From Bauldia sp. (GTDB lineage: Bacteria; Pseudomonadota; Alphaproteobacteria; Rhizobiales; Kaistiaceae): a stretch of 64,000 nt of DNA. The stretch spans positions 186,001-250,000 of the forward strand of contig JANQRX010000002.1 in the NCBI GenBank assembly GCA_028284325.1. Reading direction: 5' to 3'. The first letter of the stretch is position 1. Each line of letters opens with the position of its first letter. Below, in pieces: positions 7,850-14,472 of the stretch. Both the position numbers and the translations under genes were made by a program. The notes beneath the pieces are model-generated. The model was not told the origin of the DNA. It did not search any database and worked only from the letters and a program-made list of their open reading frames with translations.

Positions 7850-8338
7850 ATGCGCAAGACCATCTTCGGTGCCGCGTTCGCCGTCATGTTCGCGGGCGCC
7901 TCGGGCGCCCAGGCCGCCAACATCGTCGAGACCGCCCAGTCGGCCGGCACGTTCAACACGCTGCTGGCGGCCGCGACCGCGGCCGGCCTCGCCGAGGCGC
8001 TGGCGACCGGCGAGAATCTCACGGTTTTCGCCCCGACCGACGAAGCCTTCGCCGCCCTGCCTGAGGGCACGGTCGACACACTGCTGAAGCCCGAGAACAA
8101 GGACCAGCTCATCGCCGTGCTGACTTACCACGTGCTGCCGCGTGAACTGGCCTCCAACATGCTTCCCGGCCGCACGATCCACGTGAAGACCATCAAGGGC
8201 GACGGCGATCGCCTCCTGGCCGTATCGAAGGACGGGCATGGCGTGACCGTCGACGAGGCCAACGTCGTCGCCGCCGACATCCGCGCCGACAACGGCATCA
8301 TCCACGTGATCGACAAGGTCCTGCTTCCCTCGGACTGA
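7850..8338 (+). CDS. Secreted fasciclin (FAS1) domain protein
   Basis: Encodes 162 aa: a signal peptide (FGAAFAVMFAGASGAQA) followed by a single FAS1 domain filling the rest. The H1 motif reads NLTVFAPTDEAFAALP (about residues 60-75), the YHVLP motif follows (TYHVLPRELAS), and the H2 motif is at the end (NGIIHVIDKVLLP). FAS1 proteins are extracytoplasmic and bind surfaces or other proteins. The start at 7850 follows GGGAG. The gene lies under the first copy of the TGATCC-N16-CGTAG promoter and directly upstream of the sigma-chrR operon. From memory, a fasciclin gene belongs to the singlet-oxygen RpoE regulon of Rhodobacter sphaeroides, which fits this location. Confidence 0.93.
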   Translation: MRKTIFGAAFAVMFAGASGAQAANIVETAQSAGTFNTLLAAATAAGLAEALATGENLTVFAPTDEAFAALPEGTVDTLLKPENKDQLIAVLTYHVLPRELASNMLPGRTIHVKTIKGDGDRLLAVSKDGHGVTVDEANVVAADIRADNGIIHVIDKVLLPSD

Positions 8339-8392
8339 TCACGCCACCGACGCCGGCGGGGCCGCCTCCGGGCGGGTCCCTGCCGGTGCCGG

Positions 8393-8419
8393 TGATCCGT
8401 TGCCGCGTCACGTCCGTAG
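8393..8419 (+). promoter_or_regulatory. Autoregulatory ECF-sigma promoter of the rpoE-chrR operon
   Basis: TGATCC at 8393-8398, 16 bases, then CGTAG at 8415-8419. It lies 28 bases before the sigma gene's ATG, which is preceded by AGGAGA. Identical spacing and elements occur at three other regulon promoters in this window, and ECF sigma genes usually read their own promoter. Confidence 0.78.
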
Positions 8420-8446
8420 CCAACGGGTAGGCAGGAGACCTGGGAC

Positions 8447-9049
8447 ATGCTAGCCGCATTGGCTGTGACAGACGTTCAGCCGGAGTCTCGACCGTTGGCG
8501 GACGCGGCCGAGGAACACAAGGCGATGATGGCGCGGATCGCCGAATTCGGCGACCGGACGGCCTTCAAGGCGCTTTTTCTCCACTTCGGTCCACGCCTGA
8601 AGTCGTTCATGATGAAATCCGGCGCCTCCGCGGCGCAGGCCGAGGATCTGGTCCAGGACGTCATGCTGACGGTGTGGCGCAAGGTGCACCTCTATTCGGC
8701 CGACCGCGGGTCGGTCAGCGGCTGGATCTTCACCATCGCCCGTAATCTGCGCATCGATCGGCTGCGCGCCGGGTCGTCGCAGCCCTATGAAGATCTGGAG
8801 ACGATCGAGATTGCGGGCGAGGAGCCGAGCGGCGAGGATGTGACGCTTGCCGGCCAGCGTGCGGAACGCGTCGCGGCGGCGCTCGCCGGCCTGCCGGACG
8901 AGCAACGCGAGGTCATCCACATGGCCTTCGTCGAAGACATCCCGCAAAGCGCGATCGCGGCCAGGCTCGACCTGCCGCTGGGGACCGTCAAGTCGCGGAT
9001 GCGGCTCGCCTATTCCAAACTGAAAGTCCAGCTTGAGGGACTGCAATGA
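8447..9049 (+). CDS. rpoE: ECF RNA polymerase sigma factor, RpoE/ChrR-associated group
   Basis: Encodes 200 aa. Region 2 (about residues 40-105) has the core-binding and -10 recognition helices: QAEDLVQDVMLTVWRK and SVSGWIFTIARNLRIDRLR. Region 4 (about 140-195) has the helix-turn-helix LDLPLGTVKSRMRLAYSKLK that reads the -35 element. It is followed, with a four-base ATGA overlap, by a ChrR-type zinc anti-sigma gene, the arrangement of the ECF11-like group. In Rhodobacter sphaeroides this sigma factor drives the response to singlet oxygen. The start at 8447 is supported by AGGAGA nine bases upstream. I infer that it reads the TGATCC-N16-CGT promoters found at 7744, 8393, 13892 and 13911. Confidence 0.93.
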   Translation: MLAALAVTDVQPESRPLADAAEEHKAMMARIAEFGDRTAFKALFLHFGPRLKSFMMKSGASAAQAEDLVQDVMLTVWRKVHLYSADRGSVSGWIFTIARNLRIDRLRAGSSQPYEDLETIEIAGEEPSGEDVTLAGQRAERVAAALAGLPDEQREVIHMAFVEDIPQSAIAARLDLPLGTVKSRMRLAYSKLKVQLEGLQ

Positions 9050-9693
9050 CAAGCGTCCATCACCACCTCGATCACGCGACCGTCCTGCGCTACGCGGCCG
9101 GCGATCTCGACGAGGCGTTCTCGGTCGTGGTCGCGTCCCATCTGGCGATGTGTCCGGTCTGCCGGCGCGCGGTCGCCGCAGCCGAGGATGTCGGCGGCCA
9201 GTTGCTGGAAGACGACGGCGAGGCGGACCTCGATCCCGGCCTCCTCGACCGGGTCATGGCTGGTCTCGACGATGTCGAGACGGCGGAGCCGACACCGGCG
9301 CCGCGCACCGACGGGGAGGTGCCGTACCCGTTGCAGCGCTTCGTCGGCGGCGAGCTCGACGCGATCTCGTGGCGGCCCGTGGCGCCCGGAATCAAGCGGC
9401 ATTCCATCAGGCTTGGCGGGTCGTCGTCGCTCTATCTTCTCAACATCGGTCCGGGCAAGGCGATGCCCGAGCACGGTCACGGCGGGCAGGAGATGACGCT
9501 GATCCTCTCCGGTGCCTATCGCGATGCCATCGGCCGGTTCGGACCGGGCGACATCGCCGATCTCGACGTGCATGTGGAGCACCAGCCGGTCGTCGAGCCG
9601 GACGAGGCGTGCATCTGTCTGGTGGCGACCGAGGCGCCGACGCGCTTCAAGGACGTCGTCAGCCGCCTGCTGCAGCCGATCGTCCGTATCTGA
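9046..9693 (+). CDS. chrR: ChrR-family zinc-binding anti-sigma factor with cupin domain
   Basis: Encodes 215 aa in two domains. The N-terminal anti-sigma domain (about residues 1-75) carries the zinc motif HxxxCxxC (H32, C36, C39) plus nearby N-terminal histidines (H5-H7). The C-terminal cupin (about 95-200) has H143, H145, E149 and H179, matching the metal ligands of R. sphaeroides ChrR with an offset of about two. Family knowledge: the N-terminal domain holds the sigma factor inactive, and the cupin domain is needed for release upon singlet oxygen or organic hydroperoxide stress. All ligands are present, so the switch should work. Coupled to the sigma gene by a four-base overlap. Confidence 0.94.
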   Translation: MTSVHHHLDHATVLRYAAGDLDEAFSVVVASHLAMCPVCRRAVAAAEDVGGQLLEDDGEADLDPGLLDRVMAGLDDVETAEPTPAPRTDGEVPYPLQRFVGGELDAISWRPVAPGIKRHSIRLGGSSSLYLLNIGPGKAMPEHGHGGQEMTLILSGAYRDAIGRFGPGDIADLDVHVEHQPVVEPDEACICLVATEAPTRFKDVVSRLLQPIVRI

Positions 9694-9714
9694 CGCGTTT
9701 TCCGTGAACCCCCC

Positions 9715-10476
9715 ATGAGTCTGCCCTGGTCCTGCGCCTGGATCATCGGTGCGAGCTCCGGCATGGGCCGCGAACTCGCCCGCCTCCTCGACGGGCGGGT
9801 GGCCTACGTCGCCGTCTCCGCCCGATCCGAGGGCGCCCTGACGAACCTCGCGAGGGAAAGCCGGACGATCCACGCCTATCCGCTCGACGTCACCGGGCCG
9901 GACGACGTCGCCACGGCCGCGCGGGCAATCGAAGCCACGGGCGGCCCGATCGACCTCGTCGTGCTCAGCGCCGGCGCGTGGACGCTGATGGACGCCGCCG
10001 ATCTCGATATCGACGCCGTCCGCCGCGGGGTCGAGGTGAACTACATGGGCACGATCCACGGCCTGGCTGCGGTGCTGCCGGGCATGCTCGCCCGCGGTCG
10101 CGGTCATATCGCGATCATGGCGTCGGTGGCCGGATATCGCGGGCTGCCGCGCTCGATCGCCTACGGCCCGACCAAGGCGGCGCTGATCAACCTCGCCGAG
10201 ACCCTGCGGGTCGAGTTAGCCGGCAAAGGCATCACCGTGTCGCTCATCAATCCCGGCTTTGTCGACACGCCGCTGACGCGCACCAACCCGTTCCCCATGC
10301 CGGGCCTGATGACGGCGGAGGCGGCGGCGCGCCGGATCCTGCGCGGTCTGGAGCGCCGGCGGTTCGAGATCGCCTTTCCGTTCGGTTTCACGATGGCCAT
10401 GAAGGCGCTGCGCACCATGCCGACCGTGGCCTATCTGTGGATCATGCGCCGCACGGTGATGCGCAACGCCGCGTGA
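9715..10476 (+). CDS. SDR-family short-chain dehydrogenase/reductase, stress-regulon member
   Basis: Encodes 253 aa. The NAD(P)-binding loop reads GASSGMGREL, the active-site segment has the catalytic Ser (MASVAGYRG) and the YxxxK pair (YGPTKAAL), and NPGFVDTPLT is the usual C-terminal SDR motif. A hydrophobic/basic C-terminus (FGFTMAMKALRTMPTVAYLW) suggests membrane association. It starts 21 bases after chrR with no intervening promoter, so it is probably the third gene of the sigma operon. An SDR of this kind also sits beside the homologous lipid genes in the R. sphaeroides RpoE regulon (from memory). The substrate is unknown; a keto- or hydroxy-lipid is an attractive guess given its neighbours. 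Confidence 0.9.
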   Translation: MSLPWSCAWIIGASSGMGRELARLLDGRVAYVAVSARSEGALTNLARESRTIHAYPLDVTGPDDVATAARAIEATGGPIDLVVLSAGAWTLMDAADLDIDAVRRGVEVNYMGTIHGLAAVLPGMLARGRGHIAIMASVAGYRGLPRSIAYGPTKAALINLAETLRVELAGKGITVSLINPGFVDTPLTRTNPFPMPGLMTAEAAARRILRGLERRRFEIAFPFGFTMAMKALRTMPTVAYLWIMRRTVMRNAA

Positions 10477-10489
10477 GGCATGCGCCGGG

Positions 10490-11719
10490 TCAAGGCCGGC
10501 GCAGCGTATAGACACCGACGTCGATGGCGCCTTCCAGGAATCCCGCCTCGCAATAGGCGAGGTAGTAGCGCCACATGCGGCGGAACCGTTCGTCGAAGCC
10601 GAGCGGCCGGATGGCCGGCCAGGCCGCCTCGAAGCGCTCCCGCCATAGGCGGAGCGTCCGCGCGTAACTCAAGCCGAACGTGCGCTGGCGCTCGAGAACG
10701 AGCCCGGCCGCGCGCGCTTCGTCGGCGATCGCTGTCTTCGTCGGCAGCATGCCGCCGGGGAAGATGTAGCGCTGGATGAAATCCGGGTTGCGCCGATAGG
10801 CGTCAAAGCGCGCTTCGTCGATGGTGATCGCTTGGATCACCGCCAGGCCGCCGGACTTCAGGCGGTCGTGGAGGGCGGCGAAATAGGTCGGCCAATAGAC
10901 CTCGCCGACCGCCTCAACCATCTCCACCGACACGATGCGGTCGTAGGTGCCGTCGGCGTCGCGGTAGTCGGTGAGCTCGAAACGGCACGTATCCAGCCCC
11001 TCGGCCGCGGTGGCGGCGACGGCATGGTCGTACTGCTCGCGCGAGAGCGTGATGCCGGTGACGTCGACGCCGCGACGGGCGGCCCGGCGGGCGAGCGCAC
11101 CCCAGCCGCAGCCGATTTCCAGGAGCCGCTGGCCCGGCGCGAGGTCGGCTTCGTCGAGGACGAGGTCGAGCTTGGCCTTCTGCGCATCGTCCAGGCTGTC
11201 GCCCGGGTCGCGGAAAAGCCCGCTGGAATAGACCATGTCGGCGTCGAGCCATTGCCGGAAGAAGTCGTTGCCGAGGTCGTAGTGGGCGGCAATGTTGCGG
11301 CGGCTGCCCCGGCGCGTGTTCCGCCGTCGGCGATGGGCGCGGCGGTCGCCATCGCGGACGCGGAAAACGGACGGTCCGGCCTCGCCCAGGCGGGCGCGGT
11401 TGCGCAGGAAGAACCGGAAGAGCGCGGCGAGGTCCGGCGAGTCGATCCCGCCGTCGAGATAGGCCTCGGCGAAGCCGAGCGCACCGCGCCTCAGCGCCCG
11501 CGCGAGGACCGCATAATCGTTGACGATCAGGCGGGCCTCGTCGTCGTCGGCGCGGCCGAAACGGACCGACTCGCCGGTCGGCAGATCGATGACGATCGCG
11601 CCGTCCGGCTCCCAGGCGAGGAAGGGGCGGGCGGCCGTCTTGATCAGCGCCGTCACCGCGCGCAGCGCGAAACCGGTGCGGGGCGGCGGCCCGGCGAGAA
11701 GGTGGTCGTTGGAACTCAC
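10490..11719 (-). CDS. Cyclopropane-fatty-acid-synthase-like SAM methyltransferase, altered active site (UfaM-like candidate)
   Basis: Encodes 409 aa with a GTG start at 11719 overlapping the DUF1365 stop (GTGA). The SAM loop is LLEIGCGWGALARRA (about 199-213), and the CFA-type lipid-binding segment HYDLGNDFFRQW precedes it. Compared from memory with E. coli Cfa, three of the five bicarbonate-contacting residues differ: the Cys of YSC is Ser (S166), the His of LLHTIG is Gln (Q296), and the Tyr of WYERF is Arg (R360). Glu269 and Ile298 are kept. True cyclopropane synthases need this bicarbonate. The protein may therefore methylate an unsaturated acyl chain without closing a ring, as UfaM does in furan fatty acid synthesis. 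It is last in a three-gene operon behind an ECF promoter. The family is certain; the product is an inference. Confidence 0.88.
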   Translation of the reverse strand: MSSNDHLLAGPPPRTGFALRAVTALIKTAARPFLAWEPDGAIVIDLPTGESVRFGRADDDEARLIVNDYAVLARALRRGALGFAEAYLDGGIDSPDLAALFRFFLRNRARLGEAGPSVFRVRDGDRRAHRRRRNTRRGSRRNIAAHYDLGNDFFRQWLDADMVYSSGLFRDPGDSLDDAQKAKLDLVLDEADLAPGQRLLEIGCGWGALARRAARRGVDVTGITLSREQYDHAVAATAAEGLDTCRFELTDYRDADGTYDRIVSVEMVEAVGEVYWPTYFAALHDRLKSGGLAVIQAITIDEARFDAYRRNPDFIQRYIFPGGMLPTKTAIADEARAAGLVLERQRTFGLSYARTLRLWRERFEAAWPAIRPLGFDERFRRMWRYYLAYCEAGFLEGAIDVGVYTLRRP

Positions 11720-12504
11720 GACGTGCCCTCGCGCGTGGCCGTGTCACCGGCAAGCGGTCGGGCTTGTGATTGGGCTCGGGGGCGACGGTAGACCTTGAGG
11801 CCCTTCATCCACAGGCGCGCCGCCTCGACATGGATGCCGACGATCACCTTCGCGGTCATCCAGCCGGTGCGTGCCAGCGCCGCGACCAGGGCGGCGTCGG
11901 TGAGCGGACGCCGCTCGGCGGCGAACGTCGCGTTCAGGACCGGTCCGGCCTCATCGCGCAGGGCGATGCCGACGGTCAGGCGCTGGCCCGGCTCGGTCAG
12001 GCGGAAGGTGTAACGGCCGGTCACATCGTTAAACGGCGAAACATGCATGCGTTTGGCGCAGGACTGCCGCACCGAGCCGTCATCGAGAGGCTCGGCCGGC
12101 AGGGTGTAGGTGGTGCGCTCGCCGAAGGTGTTGTTGACCTCGTAGATGGTCACGCGAAGCCGGTCGTCGGCGTCGGTGCCGTAATAAACGGTGAGCGGAT
12201 TGAACGCGTAACCGAGAATCCGCGGATAGCAGAGCATGCGGTAGCGGGTTACTGACGTGCCGGCCGGACCGGCGGCGCGATCGAGGTGGCGGCGAAGATC
12301 GCCGCTGCCGTCGCCGTGATCGCGGGTATGGAGGCTGATCAGGTTGGCGCGATTTACGGACAGGAGCCGGAGACGCCGGTCGAGTTGCTCCAGCCGGTCG
12401 ACGTCAACGAGCAGCGAGAAGACGCGGTAGCGGAGCCGGTGCGCCACCGGCCGCACCCGCCGGTGGACCACGAAACCCTCGTACAAAGCGCCGTCCAGCA
12501 TCAT
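11716..12504 (-). CDS. DUF1365 family protein of the CFA/furan-lipid cluster
   Basis: Encodes 262 aa from the ATG at 12504, one base after the stop of the FAD gene; a second ATG follows immediately. The family signature is clear: LYEGFVVHRRVRPVAHRLRY at the start, NRANLISLHTRDHGDGSG, CYPRILGYAFNPLTVYY, YEVNNTFGERTTY, MHVSPFNDVTGRYTF and GWMTAKVIVGIHVEAARLW near the end. DUF1365 genes almost always sit between an FAD amine-oxidase-like gene and a CFA-like methyltransferase gene, exactly as here. Its biochemical activity has not, to my knowledge, been assigned. The conserved His and Asn residues suggest an enzyme or a lipid-binding partner in the same pathway. Confidence 0.93.
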   Translation of the reverse strand: MMLDGALYEGFVVHRRVRPVAHRLRYRVFSLLVDVDRLEQLDRRLRLLSVNRANLISLHTRDHGDGSGDLRRHLDRAAGPAGTSVTRYRMLCYPRILGYAFNPLTVYYGTDADDRLRVTIYEVNNTFGERTTYTLPAEPLDDGSVRQSCAKRMHVSPFNDVTGRYTFRLTEPGQRLTVGIALRDEAGPVLNATFAAERRPLTDAALVAALARTGWMTAKVIVGIHVEAARLWMKGLKVYRRPRAQSQARPLAGDTATREGTS

Positions 12505-12505
12505 G

Positions 12506-13834
12506 CTACTCCGCCGCCTCGCGTATCGGAGGCTCCAGTGCCGTTGCAATCCGTCCCGATTCCTGCGGCACGGTCCAAGGGCGTTTGACGCCGCCCAGCC
12601 GTTCGGCCACCGCTAGGCCGGCCTGGAGGCCGTCCTCGTGGAAGCCGTAGCCGAAATAGCTGCCGCAGAACCAGGTCCGGTTCACGCCCTGCACCTCCGG
12701 CAGCCGGCTCTGTGCGGCGATGGCGCCGGCGTCGAGCACCGGGTGGTCGAAGTCGATCTCAAGGTCGATGAGGGCCGGGTCGATCGCGCGGTCGGGATTG
12801 AGCGTCACGAACAGGTCCGTGGACGTGGGGAGGTTCTGGAGGCGGTTGGTCCAGTAGGTGACACAGAGATCGCTGTCGGGGCCGGCGCCTTGTTTGAGAT
12901 AGTTCCAGCTCGACCACAGCCGGCGGCGCCGTGGCATCAGGTGTCGGTCGCGGTGGAGGACCACGCGGTTGGTCTGATAGCCGAAGCTGCTGAGAACCGA
13001 CCGTTCCGCCGGCGTCGGGGCGTCGAGCAGGGCGAGGGCGGTGCCTGCATGGGTGGCCATGACCACGTGATCGAACGGCCGGTCGACGCCGCGATCGTCG
13101 CGAATGACGGCATGGTTTTGCCGGCGAATGATCTTTCGGACCGGGTTGGCGGAGGAAATTTCCACTGAAACATCATCAAGAAGCCGGCTAACATAGGTCC
13201 GGCTGCCGCCGGCCACCGTGCGCCAGTCGGGGCGGTTGCGGAACCGCAGCATGCCGTGGTTGGCGTAGAACTCGACGAAGGTCCTGGCGGGGAAGTCCAG
13301 GAAACTCGCCATCGACGTCGACCAGATGGCCGCCCCCATCGGCAGGATGTGGTCGTGGACGAAGGCCTCGGAGTAGCCGCAGCGGGCCAGGAAGGCGCCC
13401 AGCGTCTCATCGGGGTGCCGGCGTGCCTCGTCTTCGGCCGTTCTGAAGAATCGAGCGACGTCGGCGAGCAGCCGCCAGTGGCGGGGGCTGGCGACATTGT
13501 GGGGCTGACCGAAGAATCCCGGGAACCCGGCGCTCGCATACTCGTAGCGGCCGCGATCGACCGAGACCGAAAAGCTCATCTCGGTCGGTTGCGTGGCGAC
13601 ACCGAGATGATCGAACATCGCCGTGAGATTCGGGTAATTGGCCTCGTTGTAGACGACGAAACCGGTGTCGACGGCGACCGTGCCGGACGGGGTCTCGACG
13701 TCGACGGTGTGGGCATGGCCGCCGGGCGTCGGCGCCTGCTCGAACAGCGTCACACGGTGTCGGCGTGCGAGCAGCCAGGCGGCGGACAGACCGGATATGC
13801 CGGACCCGATGACGGCGATGCTCAATGGTTTCAT
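12506..13834 (-). CDS. FAD-dependent oxidoreductase, flavin amine oxidase type (UfaD-like candidate)
   Basis: Encodes 442 aa. The N-terminus holds an FAD dinucleotide fold (IAVIGSGISGLSAAWLLARR, then LFEQAPTPGGHAHT). The next segment, DTGFVVYNEANYPNLTAMFD, is typical of the FAD protein that accompanies DUF1365 and CFA-like genes. The C-terminal FAD-closing motif is WFCGSYFGYGFHEDGLQAG. In Rhodobacter sphaeroides the equivalent gene (UfaD, as I recall RSP_1091) acts as a desaturase on methylated acyl chains in furan fatty acid synthesis. First gene of a minus-strand operon with DUF1365 and the methyltransferase (gaps of 1 base and -4 bases), with its own ECF-type promoter at 13892-13866. The fold is certain; the furan-lipid role is inferred from context. 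Confidence 0.92.
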   Translation of the reverse strand: MKPLSIAVIGSGISGLSAAWLLARRHRVTLFEQAPTPGGHAHTVDVETPSGTVAVDTGFVVYNEANYPNLTAMFDHLGVATQPTEMSFSVSVDRGRYEYASAGFPGFFGQPHNVASPRHWRLLADVARFFRTAEDEARRHPDETLGAFLARCGYSEAFVHDHILPMGAAIWSTSMASFLDFPARTFVEFYANHGMLRFRNRPDWRTVAGGSRTYVSRLLDDVSVEISSANPVRKIIRRQNHAVIRDDRGVDRPFDHVVMATHAGTALALLDAPTPAERSVLSSFGYQTNRVVLHRDRHLMPRRRRLWSSWNYLKQGAGPDSDLCVTYWTNRLQNLPTSTDLFVTLNPDRAIDPALIDLEIDFDHPVLDAGAIAAQSRLPEVQGVNRTWFCGSYFGYGFHEDGLQAGLAVAERLGGVKRPWTVPQESGRIATALEPPIREAAE

Positions 13835-13865
13835 GTCGGGGTGCGGGTTCGTTGCGACATGTTCA

Positions 13866-13892
13866 CTACGCGCCCGGGTGGCCGACGGATCA
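13866..13892 (-). promoter_or_regulatory. ECF-sigma promoter of the FAD/DUF1365/methyltransferase operon
   Basis: On the minus strand TGATCC occupies 13892-13887, followed by 16 bases and CGTAG at 13870-13866. It lies 31 bases before the ATG at 13834. Its -35 box is 18 bases from that of the divergent promoter at 13911, so both operons can be opened from one regulatory region. Confidence 0.78.
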
Positions 13893-13910
13893 CCCGCCGT
13901 CGAGGAGGAG

Positions 13911-13937
13911 TGATCCGCGAACGGCGCGGCGACGTTC
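13911..13937 (+). promoter_or_regulatory. ECF-sigma promoter of the DUF2177 gene
   Basis: TGATCC at 13911-13916, a 16-base spacer and CGTTC at 13933-13937; the -10 side matches less well than the other three copies (CGTAG). It lies 31 bases before the ATG at 13969, back to back with the promoter for the minus-strand operon. Confidence 0.65.
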
Positions 13938-13968
13938 TCAGAGCATATCCGTCGGGAAAGGGCCGGAA

Positions 13969-14376
13969 ATGTTGAGGTATATCGTTGCCTATCTGGCGAC
14001 CGCGGTCGTCTTTCTGGCGATCGACTATGTCTGGTTAACGCGTGTCGCCCTGCAATTCTACCGCGAGAATCTCGGCGACCTGCTGCTCGCCAATCCGCGG
14101 ATAGGCGCGGCCGCCGCGTTTTATGCCGTCTACGTCATCGGCATCGTGATCTTTGCCGTCGCGCCGGCCCTGCGTTCGGGAAGCGCCCTGACGGCGCTGG
14201 CGTTCGGGGCGCTGTTCGGGTTCTTCGCCTATGCCACCTACGACATGACCAACTACGCGACCCTGAAGAACTGGCCGCTGACGGTCTCGGTGGTCGACAT
14301 CATCTGGGGGACCGCCCTGACCGGTGTCTCGGCGTGGCTCGGGGCCTTGATCACACGGGCGATCCTGCCCGCCTGA
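13969..14376 (+). CDS. DUF2177 family membrane protein, stress-regulon member
   Basis: Encodes 135 aa with four predicted membrane helices. The DUF2177 signature is clear: a first helix with VFLAIDYVWLTRVALQFYR, then PRIGAAAAFYAVYVIGIVIF, GALFGFFAYATYDMTNYATL, and WPLTVSVVDIIWGTALTG. The charged and polar residues in the helices (D in IDY, the YDMTN motif, VDIIWG) are conserved in the family, whose function is unknown. It is divergent from the FAD oxidoreductase operon across a shared regulatory region with two ECF-type promoters. As I recall, a DUF2177 gene also sits among the RpoE-controlled genes of R. sphaeroides, so a role in singlet-oxygen or lipid stress is likely. Confidence 0.92.
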   Translation: MLRYIVAYLATAVVFLAIDYVWLTRVALQFYRENLGDLLLANPRIGAAAAFYAVYVIGIVIFAVAPALRSGSALTALAFGALFGFFAYATYDMTNYATLKNWPLTVSVVDIIWGTALTGVSAWLGALITRAILPA

Positions 14377-14472
14377 TCGCTGCCTCTGCGCGGCGGCAAA
14401 CCTTGCAAACCCCTTGCGGCGCGTTCACTACAGGCGCCGGGCCGTTGGGTCCGACAATGACAGCCTGGCGGT

